Assembly (NCBI GenBank): GCA_024642335.1 | Contig: JAHEBH010000011.1 | Location: forward strand, 1 to 58,246 | Length of the DNA: 58,246 nucleotides | Source of the DNA: Erythrobacter sp. | GTDB taxonomy: Bacteria > Pseudomonadota > Alphaproteobacteria > Sphingomonadales > Sphingomonadaceae | Direction of reading: 5' to 3' | Part shown: positions 23,639-32,672 of the stretch, in pieces | Numbering within the stretch: position 1 is the stretch's first letter | How the letters are laid out: each line of letters starts with the position of its first letter | Notes under the pieces: generated by a model | The model's database searches: none | The model's input: the letters and a program-made list of their open reading frames with translations, nothing else | Told to the model about the DNA's origin: nothing | Made by a program: the position numbers and the translations under genes

Positions 23639-24451
23639 ATGACAGAACAGATTGAAATGCCTGAGGATTCCCTCCTTCCACAGGGTGTCGGCCCGCAATT
23701 GCGGCTGGCCCGTGAAGAGCGGGGCCTGAGCATTGTGGATGTGGCCGCGGCAACCCGCATCTCGCAGCGCCATATCGCTACCATCGAGGCAGGGAATTTT
23801 GCCGCATTGCCGGGTCGGACATATGCCATCGGCTTTGCCCGCAGCATCGCCAAGGTAGTGGGGCTGGATCAGAACGATGTTGCCGCCAAGGTCCGTGCGG
23901 AGCTCGACCAACTGGGCCCGGTCGATAACAGCAGGTACGGTACCTATGAGCCCGGCGATCCTGCCCGCGCCCCCTCGGCTCGACTGGTCTGGTTTTCCAT
24001 CCTTGCAGTGGTGATCCTGCTGGCGGGTCTGTTCATGGTCTATCGCGTGATGTTTTCGCCGAGCGCCGAATTGCCATCACTGGTGGAGGAGGTGCAGGAA
24101 GAAGATGGCCCCGCTCAGGCAGCGGTGGAGGCTGAAGAGCAGCTCGTGGCCGAAGTTGCCAGCGGGGATGTTACATTCACCGCCACTGCCGATGCCGTGT
24201 GGGTCCGCTTCTACGATGCGGCAGGTCGCAGGCTGATGGAAAAGGAGATGGCACTGGGCGAAAGCTTTACGGTGCCGGCTGATGCCAATGGTCCGCAGCT
24301 GTGGACAGGCAGGCCCGATGCGCTGGAGATAACCGTGGGCGGACGGGCCATCGCAAGGCTTTCAGAGGATGATGTGACGATGCGCGATGTGCCGGTCGAT
24401 GCCGCGTCGCTGCTGGCGCGCGGACAGGAAATCGGCGAAACTTCAGAATAA
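23639..24451 (+). CDS. RodZ-like protein: HTH_25 domain, one membrane helix, DUF4115 domain
   Basis: 270 residues in the order of RodZ family proteins: a cytoplasmic helix-turn-helix (about 18-85, LRLAREERGLSIVDVAAAT and RTYAIGFARSIAKVVGLD), a transmembrane helix near residues 118-138 (LVWFSILAVVILLAGLFMVY), an acidic linker and a C-terminal periplasmic beta domain (DVTFTATADAVWVRFYDAAG, DALEITVGG). RodZ links MreB to the cell-wall machinery and sets rod shape. The ATG is at 23639 with a weak upstream purine run. It is followed by cpoB. In alphaproteobacteria some homologues have been annotated only as transcriptional regulators, so the role is inferred. Confidence 0.8.
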   Translation: MTEQIEMPEDSLLPQGVGPQLRLAREERGLSIVDVAAATRISQRHIATIEAGNFAALPGRTYAIGFARSIAKVVGLDQNDVAAKVRAELDQLGPVDNSRYGTYEPGDPARAPSARLVWFSILAVVILLAGLFMVYRVMFSPSAELPSLVEEVQEEDGPAQAAVEAEEQLVAEVASGDVTFTATADAVWVRFYDAAGRRLMEKEMALGESFTVPADANGPQLWTGRPDALEITVGGRAIARLSEDDVTMRDVPVDAASLLARGQEIGETSE

Positions 24452-24568
24452 TCCGTCTTCACGGTGGATTTTTGCGACGGGGCGGGTCCACGCAGGCGCG
24501 TTAATCGTCTATTCCACTGCAAGGTTTCAGCATGGCCCCCGTTACTGTGCGGGAAGGAAGGGATATCC

Positions 24569-25534
24569 ATGGCAGGCAAGTTTTCCATTCTCTTGAAGTC
24601 CGGCAGCGCGCTGGTGGCAGCCGGACTGGTGGCAAGCATGGTCCCTGTTCCGGCGGCGGCGCAGGTCGATGAGAGGCTCGAACGGATAGAGGCGCAATTG
24701 CGCGCGGTGCAGCGCGCGGTCTTCCCGGGCGGGGATGAACGCTTCTTCGAGCCCGAGATTACGCCTGGCGAAACGCAGGCGCAGGCAAACCAGGCGGGCG
24801 TTCCCTCGTCCAGCGCGCTGACCGATGTGTTGACGCGGCTTGATGCGATCGAAACACAGCTTGCCCGGCTTACCGCTGCGACGGAAGTGAACGAGAATGC
24901 CCTTTCGTTGCTCGAATTGCGCATCGCGGCCGTTGAGGAGCAGGCAACTTTGGCGTCAGAGCCGGAGCCTGAGACCGTGGCCGTGGCCAGTGATCCGGGA
25001 CAGCCGACCGGCGTAATTGCCGTTTCTACCGGGGAAGAGGCCGAACCCGGACCTCCCAATATCGAGGTGGTCACGCCAGTTGCCGTTGGCCCCACGCCCG
25101 AACGCGTCGAGGGCGTCCAGGCGATCGCCAAACCCGCCAGCGATGACAAGGGCGATGACGAATATACTTATGGCTTCCGCCTGTGGGATGCGAAATTCTA
25201 CCCCGAGGCGCAGCAGCAGCTATCCTTGTTCGTGGAGCAATATCCCGATCACTGGCGCACCACCTATGGCCGCAATCTTCTGGGCCGGGCCTTCCTCGAT
25301 GCGGGCGAGCCGCGCCGTGCGGCCACCCATTTCTTCGAGAATTACCAGTCCAACAAGGATGGCGCGCGGGCGCCCGACAGCCTGCTCTATCTGGCCGAAA
25401 GCATGATTGCGCTGGAGGATATCCGCCGCGCCTGCATTGCGCTGGCTGAATTCGGCGAAACCTATCCTGCGCTCGCCACGGGCCGCTTGCAGGAACAGTA
25501 TGATGCCAACCGGGGCCGTGTCGACTGCGAGTGA
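24569..25534 (+). CDS. cpoB: Tol-Pal system protein CpoB (YbgF)
   Basis: A periplasmic coordinator of peptidoglycan synthesis and outer-membrane constriction. The 321 residues have a signal peptide ending VPAAAQ-VDE, an N-terminal trimeric coiled coil (DERLERIEAQLRAVQRAVF, then LTRLDAIETQLARL), a Pro/Glu-rich linker and a C-terminal TPR domain (about 200-320: YTYGFRLWDAKFYPEAQQ, RNLLGRAFLDAGEPRRA, LLYLAESMIALED). The start is the ATG at 24569 with GGAAGGAAGG upstream. The other tol-pal genes are not in the window. Its 3' end overlaps the start of tilS by about 35 bases. Confidence 0.88.
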   Translation: MAGKFSILLKSGSALVAAGLVASMVPVPAAAQVDERLERIEAQLRAVQRAVFPGGDERFFEPEITPGETQAQANQAGVPSSSALTDVLTRLDAIETQLARLTAATEVNENALSLLELRIAAVEEQATLASEPEPETVAVASDPGQPTGVIAVSTGEEAEPGPPNIEVVTPVAVGPTPERVEGVQAIAKPASDDKGDDEYTYGFRLWDAKFYPEAQQQLSLFVEQYPDHWRTTYGRNLLGRAFLDAGEPRRAATHFFENYQSNKDGARAPDSLLYLAESMIALEDIRRACIALAEFGETYPALATGRLQEQYDANRGRVDCE

Positions 25535-26501
25535 TCCGGTTCCGTCGGAGCTGGTCGAACGGTTCCGCGCGGCGCTCGAGCGGCTGAATCCCGAAGGCGG
25601 CAGGATCGGTCTCGCCGTATCGGGCGGGCCGGATAGCATGGCCATGCTGCTGCTCGCCCATGCGGCGATTCCGGGTGAGTTCGAAGTCGCCACGGTCGAT
25701 CATGGCTTGCGCCAAGAGGCGAAGGACGAATGCGCGCTGGTTGTCGCCACGTGCGAGGCGCGCGGGATTCCGTCCAAGGTGCTGACAGTGGAGGTTGGCG
25801 AGGGGAACGTGCAGGCGGAGGCGCGCAAGGCGCGGTATGAGGCGCTAGGCGGCTGGGCCGACCGAAGAGGTCTCCAAGTAATTGCGACCGCCCACCATGC
25901 AGACGATCAGGCAGAAACTCTGCTTATGCGGCTCAACAGGGGCAGTGGCGTCGCGGGGCTTGCAGGTGTGCGCGAGGCGAGTTGGTTACCGGGTTTTGAT
26001 TGCGATGTAGTGAGGCCCCTGCTTGGCTTCCGCCGTTCTGAATTGGCTCGGGTGGTCGAAGTCTCGGGAATCGAAACCGTCAAAGATCCATCGAATAGCG
26101 ACGAGAGTTTTGACCGAGTGCGTATTCGCAAAGCACTTGCGCAGGCCGAATGGCTCGACCCGCTGGCCATTTCGCGTTCCGCCTCGAACTTAGCAGATGC
26201 AGATGATGCACTCGGCGTATTCGCCAATGAGACTTGGAAAAAGATTGCCAAACGCGACGGCGACACAATTACCATCGTCCCTGTCGCTACGCGGGCCATA
26301 TTGCTTCGAATTGTCGAGCGGGCGCTCCGTCAATTAGGCGGAGAGCCGCGTGGTGGCGATGTTGCAAAACTGGTCGAGCGGCTGTCGGCCTGCAAGAATG
26401 CAAGCCTCGCTGGTGTCTTGGTGACAGTCGAAGGTGCATGGGGAAAGGCTGAGCCTCCACTCTGGATATTTCGCCCCGAACCACCTCGAAAAACCGGTTA
26501 A
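25500..26501 (+). CDS. tilS: tRNA(Ile)-lysidine synthase TilS
   Basis: Modifies C34 of the tRNA-Ile with CAU anticodon to lysidine so that it reads AUA. The PP-loop ATP site SGGPDS is at residues 41-46, followed by VDHGLR, ATAHHADDQAETLLMRLNRGSG and RPLLGFRRSEL with the KDPSN motif. The 333 residues suit the family with a short C-terminal domain. The start is the ATG at 25500 (or 25503), inside the end of cpoB, with AGGAAC upstream. From about 25860 the gene becomes clearly less GC-rich than its first third; spot counts in the second half gave about 50-57 percent GC against about 70 percent near the start. Confidence 0.92.
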   Translation: MMPTGAVSTASDPVPSELVERFRAALERLNPEGGRIGLAVSGGPDSMAMLLLAHAAIPGEFEVATVDHGLRQEAKDECALVVATCEARGIPSKVLTVEVGEGNVQAEARKARYEALGGWADRRGLQVIATAHHADDQAETLLMRLNRGSGVAGLAGVREASWLPGFDCDVVRPLLGFRRSELARVVEVSGIETVKDPSNSDESFDRVRIRKALAQAEWLDPLAISRSASNLADADDALGVFANETWKKIAKRDGDTITIVPVATRAILLRIVERALRQLGGEPRGGDVAKLVERLSACKNASLAGVLVTVEGAWGKAEPPLWIFRPEPPRKTG

Positions 26502-26510
26502 TCCCTCACA

Positions 26511-29282
26511 TCACCCATGCGCGCCGAAGATATTGGCGATGGCGGTGGAGATGCGCAGCGACAGGCCATATGCTTCTTCGATCGGGTTGATGAAGTCGCG
26601 GTGGATATGGCCATAGCCTTCGTCCAGCCCCTCCGGATAATCGGTCGGCTCGTCCAGCTGGAAATCGCTGATCTTGGTAAAGCTGGCGGGATAGGCGCGG
26701 CGTAACTGCGCCAGCGCATCGTCCACCCGCAGGGTAAAGACCATTTCCAGCACGTCGTCGCGCGATACGTCATTGGCGCGGCTGAATACCGGCACGCTGA
26801 CGGCGCGGATGAACATGTGCTGGAACAGGGCGAGCCGCAGCGCTTGCAGTACACCGATCATCCTGCGCAGATCCTCGCGATCCTCCTCCGGGTCCTCATC
26901 AGGGATCAAATCGAGCAGGCGATGGAGCTTGAGCGCATCCACGCGCAGGCGGCTGGCGAGGCGCCGGAAGACCCCAACGCGGTCATCCTTCACCAGATAT
27001 TCGGCCAGTGTGCCGCAGGCGGCGGAGAGATGCCCTTCGGTGCCGCGATAGGGGCGGCTGGCCCAATAGGCGGAATTGAACAGCTCGCCAAAAGCGGCGA
27101 CGGTCTTCACGCTGGCAAGGGCATTGGAAGCGCGCACTAGGCGGATCAGCTGCCTGCCGCGCTCGCTCTCGGTGAGCAGGGCGGCCACTTCCTCGTAATT
27201 GCCCTCAGCTGCCTGGCCGACACCGGCAATGACGTTCACCGGATAGCCGAGCTGTTGCAGCACGGCATTGTGCGGGATGGCACGGATTTGCCTGAGGCTC
27301 ATTTCTCGGTCGGCGGAAATATCGCTCTGGCGGCGCGAGACGCGGCTGCCCGTGGGGTTGAGCAGGCCAAGGCCAAATGCTGTGACCGCGCGGCTGTAGG
27401 TGCGGCTTTCTAGGTGGCTTCGCTGGTGATCGCGGATCGCGCGATAGAAGTCGAGGCTCAGGTCCGTGCGGCGATAGAACAGGTCGGTCGGCGCATCCTT
27501 GTTGGTCGCAGCAGGGCGGATGCAGGCGATGCGGGTGAGCGTTGCCAGCGCCAGTTCGGGCGTTTCGAACCATAGATAGCCGTCGCCGCCCTGGAAGCTG
27601 ACTTCCGGCTCCAGCGTTATCCCTGCCCTGGCAAAGCGGCGCTTGGCCCAGGGTGAAAGCGGCCATGTCAGGCGATCCTCGAGCGAAGAAGGGTGCGCGC
27701 CGCGGCCCATGCTTTCGCCATGGGTGTTGAAGATCAGCGCGGCGACATCACTCATGCCGTTTTCGGCCATGGCCTGTGCCAGGCGGCCCTGCAGACGTTC
27801 GATGGCGAGGCTGGCGGGTATCTGGCCGACAAAGCGCCCGGCATCGGAAAATCCCGTCTGGATCGCTACGCGGCCGCGCAAACGGGCGTAGTCGCGGTAG
27901 GTTTCCTCCGCCAGCAGCGCATCGACGAAGCGCCCGCCATGCTCCAGCGCGCTTTCAGTTTCGAACAGCGGTGAGATGTCCACCTTGCCCTCGATCCCGA
28001 ACAGCTTGGCGAAATAAAGCGCGGCGAGGATGGTGGCCGGGTCCTCGCATTCGGCAATCAGCATACGGATCGGCGCGTCGGCATCCACATGGGCAAGGAT
28101 TTGCGCCATTGCCAGGAACTGCCGTATCGCGGTGCTGCTTTCGATCGCCAGCGCGGCGAAATTGCTGCGATGCGCCTCCACATCCTCGATCGCCCGGCGG
28201 ATATGGACAATGGCGCCTTTGCTCGAAAGGTCGATGGTGCCGCTTGGATCGAGCTTGCGGCGGATCGCATTGTTGAGCTGTTTCGCGTTCACGCGGAAAT
28301 GGATCCACCCCATGCCGAGGCCGTCGGCGCGCATGGATGCTGCCAGCACCTTCAACTCCAGGGCCTTTTCCGCGTCGCATTCGCGTGCCTCTGCCTCCAG
28401 CCTGTCGATGCAGGGTTGGAGGGTGAGCAGCTTGCGCGGGTCGGTGGCGGTCAGGCGGTTGGCAGCGACGGACAGCGCGGCCGGATCTGACAGGTCGGCG
28501 GCGAAATCCTCCGCTCTTTCCTTGGCATAGGCGGTTGCGGGTTGGAGTTCGCCCAGCAGGCGGTGCTTTGGATCGATCTTTTCGAGCGACGCACAGTAGA
28601 GCGCGAGGCGTTCTGCCTTTTCGGCCAGGCGGAAGCCGATCGAATTGGACCAGCTGATATCTGTGCGCCCGTCCATGTCGTATCCCACCCAACTGGCGAA
28701 GCGGAAGGGCAGGGGGGCAAGCTCGAGCCATTTGTCGGGCCACTTGCCGCGCGCCTGGGACAGCAGCGTGGCGTTGATCGTGTCGCGGGCGTCCTGCGCA
28801 TGGGCAATGGCGCGCATGGCCCGTTCATGCTCATAGGCGAGGGTGATTGTAGGCTTCGTGCCGATCACGCAGGCAGGATCGACGCTTTCCTCGGACGATG
28901 CCGCTTGCGCCACGGCATCGGTTTGCGCGGGCGTCATCAGGAAGGTCGGATGTGCGGTGAAAACGGCGTGGAGTTGTGGGCTTTGCCAGTGGGCAGCAAA
29001 TTCCTCGAAATCGCTTTCAGTGCATATGTCGAACAATGCACCGATATTCTGCGCCTCGCCCACGGGTGCCACCATATGCCGCAAGCGGTCGGCGCGCTGC
29101 GCGAGGGCGGAGCATTCCAGCTCCGCGACCATGGCGGCACATTGACCCAGCGACAGCTCGCCGCTTTCGAGCAGGCGGGAGAGGTCGAGCGAGAGTTGGA
29201 AGACGGGGTTGAAAAGCGGCGTTTCCGCCGTTCGCAGGTGAATTTCCTGCAGGCGCTGGACGAGGTCTGCAACAGACCTCAT
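26511..29282 (-). CDS. Phosphoenolpyruvate carboxylase-like protein, divergent active site
   Basis: 923 residues, the size of PEP carboxylase, which makes oxaloacetate from PEP and bicarbonate. The N-terminal catalytic histidine motif is kept (FTAHPTF, His111), as are RADGLGMGWIHFRVN and a late RAIPHNAV. Other hallmark loops differ from the classical enzyme: the SDSAKDAG-type loop reads GFSDAGRFVG (lysine to Arg483), and the FHGRGGSIGRGG loop reads FNTHGESMGRGA, keeping only the second arginine (Arg527). The start is the ATG at 29282, overlapping the eda stop (ATGA). It ends the Entner-Doudoroff operon, consistent with an anaplerotic role, but activity is not certain. Confidence 0.8.
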   Translation of the reverse strand: MRSVADLVQRLQEIHLRTAETPLFNPVFQLSLDLSRLLESGELSLGQCAAMVAELECSALAQRADRLRHMVAPVGEAQNIGALFDICTESDFEEFAAHWQSPQLHAVFTAHPTFLMTPAQTDAVAQAASSEESVDPACVIGTKPTITLAYEHERAMRAIAHAQDARDTINATLLSQARGKWPDKWLELAPLPFRFASWVGYDMDGRTDISWSNSIGFRLAEKAERLALYCASLEKIDPKHRLLGELQPATAYAKERAEDFAADLSDPAALSVAANRLTATDPRKLLTLQPCIDRLEAEARECDAEKALELKVLAASMRADGLGMGWIHFRVNAKQLNNAIRRKLDPSGTIDLSSKGAIVHIRRAIEDVEAHRSNFAALAIESSTAIRQFLAMAQILAHVDADAPIRMLIAECEDPATILAALYFAKLFGIEGKVDISPLFETESALEHGGRFVDALLAEETYRDYARLRGRVAIQTGFSDAGRFVGQIPASLAIERLQGRLAQAMAENGMSDVAALIFNTHGESMGRGAHPSSLEDRLTWPLSPWAKRRFARAGITLEPEVSFQGGDGYLWFETPELALATLTRIACIRPAATNKDAPTDLFYRRTDLSLDFYRAIRDHQRSHLESRTYSRAVTAFGLGLLNPTGSRVSRRQSDISADREMSLRQIRAIPHNAVLQQLGYPVNVIAGVGQAAEGNYEEVAALLTESERGRQLIRLVRASNALASVKTVAAFGELFNSAYWASRPYRGTEGHLSAACGTLAEYLVKDDRVGVFRRLASRLRVDALKLHRLLDLIPDEDPEEDREDLRRMIGVLQALRLALFQHMFIRAVSVPVFSRANDVSRDDVLEMVFTLRVDDALAQLRRAYPASFTKISDFQLDEPTDYPEGLDEGYGHIHRDFINPIEEAYGLSLRISTAIANIFGAHG

Positions 29283-29890
29283 TGCGCCATTCTCACGGCT
29301 TCCCTGGCCAGCATGTGTATTTCCGCGGGATCGGCCCCTTTGGGTACGACCCAGCTTCCGCCCACGCACAGGACGCTGGGAAGAGCCAGCCAATCGGGTG
29401 CGGTTTCGGCAGTGATCCCGCCGGTGGGGCAGAACTTGCACTGGTAGAATGGCGCGGCGAGCGCCTTGAGCGCGGGTATGCCGCCTGCGGCCATGGCAGG
29501 GAAGAACTTGAAGTGTTCCAGGCCCATGTCCATGCCGCGCATGATGTCGCCTGCCGTGGCGACGCCGGGAAGGAACGGCGTTCCCGACTTGATGGCGGCA
29601 TGACCCAGGCCCTCTGTCAGGCCTGGCGAAACGATGAACTCGGCCCCCGCAGCCAGGGCAGCATCAAGCTGAGCCCTGTTGGTGACCGTACCCGCGCCGA
29701 CGATTGCGCCCTTGACCAGGTTCATGCGCTTGATCACTTCCAGCGCAGACTTGGTCCGCAAGGTGACTTCGAGGACCCTGAGCCCGCCTTCGACCAGCGC
29801 TTCGGCGATTGCGCGTGCCTCGTGCTCGTCATCGATCACGAGCACGGGGATGACCGGTGCGGTGCGCATGATTTGCTCAATATGGTTCAT
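29279..29890 (-). CDS. eda: 2-dehydro-3-deoxyphosphogluconate (KDPG) aldolase
   Basis: Splits 2-keto-3-deoxy-6-phosphogluconate into pyruvate and glyceraldehyde 3-phosphate, the last Entner-Doudoroff step. The 203-residue class I aldolase has the expected marks: VIPVLVIDDEHEARAIAEAL, RVLEVTLRT with the catalytic glutamate, VGAGTVT, FIVSPGLTEG, the Schiff-base lysine in EHFKFFPA, and KFCPTGGI. Its ATG overlaps the glk stop (ATGA at 29887-29890) and its stop overlaps the ATG of the PEPC-like gene, so the three are translationally coupled. Confidence 0.95.
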   Translation of the reverse strand: MNHIEQIMRTAPVIPVLVIDDEHEARAIAEALVEGGLRVLEVTLRTKSALEVIKRMNLVKGAIVGAGTVTNRAQLDAALAAGAEFIVSPGLTEGLGHAAIKSGTPFLPGVATAGDIMRGMDMGLEHFKFFPAMAAGGIPALKALAAPFYQCKFCPTGGITAETAPDWLALPSVLCVGGSWVVPKGADPAEIHMLAREAVRMAQ

Positions 29891-30855
29891 TTGCCATGTT
29901 CCCTGACAAAGGCTGCGGCTGCACCGTACAGGCCGGGTTGCGGATGGGTGATCAGTTTGACCGGAATGGAGGCCATCAGGCTTTCATAACGGCCTTTGAA
30001 GCGGAAACGTTCGCCAAATCCCGATGTTGGCAGAATGTCCCGCAGGCGATATCCCAGCCCGCCAGCAAGCACGAGGCCACATGCGCCATGAGCAAGCGCG
30101 AAATCGCCGGCCACGCTGCCCAGATTCATGCAGAAACGGTCCATTGCGGCGACAGCCAGGCTGTCCGATCCGTCGAGTGCGGCAGTCCAGATTTCGCGAT
30201 CCCCATCCAGCGTTGCCGGGCGCTTTTCGAGTTCGGCCAGAGCCTGGTAGATGGTCACGATGCCGGGGCCGGAGTTGATCCGTTCGGTGGACACGCGCAG
30301 ATGCAGTTTGCGCAGCTTGCGCCACAACATGTCGTCCAGGTCGTCGACCGGGGCAAAGTCCATATGTCCGCCTTCGGTTGCCTGGACGTGGTATGTACCA
30401 TCGACGCGCAGGAACTGGCCGACACCCAGTCCGGTGCCGGGTCCGACCACGCTGATCATGCCCCTGGATGGCAGTGGACCCTTGGGCCCGGTAACGTGGA
30501 TCAATTCCTCTTCCGGCGCATTGGCCACGGCATGGGCCACGGCGGCAAAATCGTTCATCACGCTGACCGCGTCGAGGCCCAATTGCTCGTCCAGCGCGCC
30601 GGTGTGAAGCACCCAGCTGTTGTTGGTCATGCGCACGGTCTCGCCCGTGACAGGTGCGGCAATGGCGATGGCCGCGCGGCGCGGCAGAGCATTGCCGTGC
30701 GCAACCTCAAAGGCCTCCCACGCCGTCTTCAGGCTGGCGTGATCAGAGGTCTTTTGCGTCATTTCATCTGACAGCGCGATGCTGCCATCGTCGCCTACGG
30801 TGGCGATGCAGAAACGGGCATGTGTGCCGCCTATGTCGACTGCGACGATGTCCAT
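29887..30855 (-). CDS. glk: Glucokinase
   Basis: Phosphorylates glucose to glucose 6-phosphate with ATP. The 322 residues are of the bacterial Glk family (ROK-like/hexokinase fold): phosphate-1 motif AVDIGGTHARFC at the N-terminus, NNSWVL, the catalytic aspartate in SVMNDFAAVAHA, GPGTGLGVGQF, EGGHMDFAP and GLVLAGGLG. The start is the ATG at 30855, sharing one base with the edd stop (TGATG); a GTG directly before it would add one residue. It lies between edd and eda in the operon. Confidence 0.93.
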   Translation of the reverse strand: MDIVAVDIGGTHARFCIATVGDDGSIALSDEMTQKTSDHASLKTAWEAFEVAHGNALPRRAAIAIAAPVTGETVRMTNNSWVLHTGALDEQLGLDAVSVMNDFAAVAHAVANAPEEELIHVTGPKGPLPSRGMISVVGPGTGLGVGQFLRVDGTYHVQATEGGHMDFAPVDDLDDMLWRKLRKLHLRVSTERINSGPGIVTIYQALAELEKRPATLDGDREIWTAALDGSDSLAVAAMDRFCMNLGSVAGDFALAHGACGLVLAGGLGYRLRDILPTSGFGERFRFKGRYESLMASIPVKLITHPQPGLYGAAAAFVREHGK

Positions 30856-32672
30856 CACAGCCCCGCCGCGGCGAGCATGGCGCTGCCTCCCTTTTCGGCT
30901 TCATCCGCACCGGCGCGGAACATGGCGAAGAGCTCGCGGCCCGTGCCAACGTGTGCGGGCGGTGCCTCCACTGGTGTTCGGGTGGAAAGGTCGGCTGTGG
31001 TGGACAGAGTGCCATCGGCCGCGCAGAGCTTCACCACATCGCCATCCTGCAACAGCGACAGCGGTCCGCCGCCCAGCGCTTCGGGGGAACAATGAATTGC
31101 AGCGGGAACCTTGCCCGATGCACCCGACATGCGCCCATCAGTGACCAGCGCCACTTTGTAGCCCTTGTCCTGCAACACGCCGAGGGGCGGGGTGAGAGCA
31201 TGCAGTTCGGGCATGCCATTGGCGCGCGGCCCCTGGAAGCGGACGACAACGATCACGTCGCGGTCGAGCTCGCCGGCCCTGAAGGCGGCCTTGACCTCCT
31301 CCTGGTCGGAAAAGACGCGGCAGGGTGCCTCCACGGTGTAGCGATCGGGGGTGACGGCGCTGGTCTTGAAGCAGGCACGGCCAAGATTGCCTTCCACCAA
31401 CTTCATGCCGCCATCGGGCTGGAAGGGATTGCTCACCGGGCGGAGCATATCGGGGTCGGTCGCATCGCCCACATCGCGCCAGTCGAGCTTGTCTTCATTG
31501 AGCCACGGCTCGCGCGCATAATCGTTGAGTCCCTTTTCTCCGGAGACAGTCAACACGTCCGCATGGGCGAGGCCTGCGGAAAGCAATTCGCGGATGACGA
31601 AACCGATACCGCCGGCGTGGTGGAAGTGGTTCACGTCGCCCGAGCCGTTGGGATAGACATGCGCCAGCAGCGGCACTGCATGACTCAGTTCAGCCAGATC
31701 GGTCCAGTCGATGGCGATCCCGGCGGAGCGGGCAAATGCCGGAATATGGATGGCATGATTGGTAGAGCCGCCCGTTGCCAGCAGGCCCACGGCAGCGTTG
31801 ACCACCGCCTTTTCATCCACGCAACGGGCGAGCGGACGATAGTCATTTCCGTCGCGCGTGATGGCGGAAAGGCGGTGGATCGCGGCACGGTCCAGCTCCT
31901 GCCGCAGCTTTGTGCCCGGATTCACGAAGGCCGCACCAGGCATGTGCAGGCCCATCAACTCCATCATCATCTGGTTGGAGTTGGCGGTGCCGTAGAATGT
32001 GCAGGTACCGGGCGAATGGTAGCTCTTGCTCTCGCTCTCGAGCAATTCCGCGCGGCCCACCTTGCCTTCTGCATAAAGCTGGCGGACGCGCTGCTTTTCC
32101 TTGTTGGGAATGCCGCTGGGCATGGGGCCGGACGGCACGAACATGGCAGGGAGCCAGCCGAAGCGCAGGCTGCCCATCAAGAGGCCGGGAACGATCTTGT
32201 CGCAAATGCCCAGCAGCGCCACCGCATCATACATCAGGTGAGAGAGGCCAACCGTGGTGGAGAGCGCAATGACATCGCGGCTGAACAGCGACATCTCCAT
32301 GCCTTCCGCGCCTTGCGTCACCCCGTCGCACATGGCGGGCGTGGACCCGGCGACCTGCGCCGTGGCACCGACTTCGCGGGCATAGGTCTTCAGCCGCGGC
32401 GGATATGCGCCATAAGGCTGATGCGCGCTGATCGTATCATTATAGGCGCTTATGATGCCGATGTTGGGCCCTGCCCGGTTGGCGATGGAGCCTGCATCCT
32501 CTCCTGCAGCGGCAAAGCCATGGGCGAGGTTGGAGCAGGGCAACGAGCGATTGCGGTCGCGGTGCCTGTCGCCTTCTTCCTCCATCAGCGACAGATAGGC
32601 AGCGCGGGCATTCTTTGACCGCTCGATGATCCGGTCGGTGACGCGTTCGATTGCGGGGTGGAGCTTACTCAT
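30855..32672 (-). CDS. edd: Phosphogluconate dehydratase
   Basis: Dehydrates 6-phosphogluconate to KDPG; an Fe-S enzyme of the IlvD/Edd family. The 605 residues contain the cluster-binding cysteines in STPAMCDGVTQG and LLGICDKIVPG, the SYHSPGTCTFYGTANSNQMM motif, LLATGGSTNHAIH and DGRMSGASGKVPAA near the C-terminus. The length equals that of well-known Edd proteins. Its start overlaps the end of zwf by eight bases. It forms the core of the glucose-to-pyruvate operon with zwf, glk and eda. Confidence 0.96.
   Translation of the reverse strand: MSKLHPAIERVTDRIIERSKNARAAYLSLMEEEGDRHRDRNRSLPCSNLAHGFAAAGEDAGSIANRAGPNIGIISAYNDTISAHQPYGAYPPRLKTYAREVGATAQVAGSTPAMCDGVTQGAEGMEMSLFSRDVIALSTTVGLSHLMYDAVALLGICDKIVPGLLMGSLRFGWLPAMFVPSGPMPSGIPNKEKQRVRQLYAEGKVGRAELLESESKSYHSPGTCTFYGTANSNQMMMELMGLHMPGAAFVNPGTKLRQELDRAAIHRLSAITRDGNDYRPLARCVDEKAVVNAAVGLLATGGSTNHAIHIPAFARSAGIAIDWTDLAELSHAVPLLAHVYPNGSGDVNHFHHAGGIGFVIRELLSAGLAHADVLTVSGEKGLNDYAREPWLNEDKLDWRDVGDATDPDMLRPVSNPFQPDGGMKLVEGNLGRACFKTSAVTPDRYTVEAPCRVFSDQEEVKAAFRAGELDRDVIVVVRFQGPRANGMPELHALTPPLGVLQDKGYKVALVTDGRMSGASGKVPAAIHCSPEALGGGPLSLLQDGDVVKLCAADGTLSTTADLSTRTPVEAPPAHVGTGRELFAMFRAGADEAEKGGSAMLAAAGL

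Noticed and set aside
30654-32618. A 654-residue rightward open frame
   Set aside because: It is antisense to edd and glk, which are unmistakable; the frame is kept open only by high GC.
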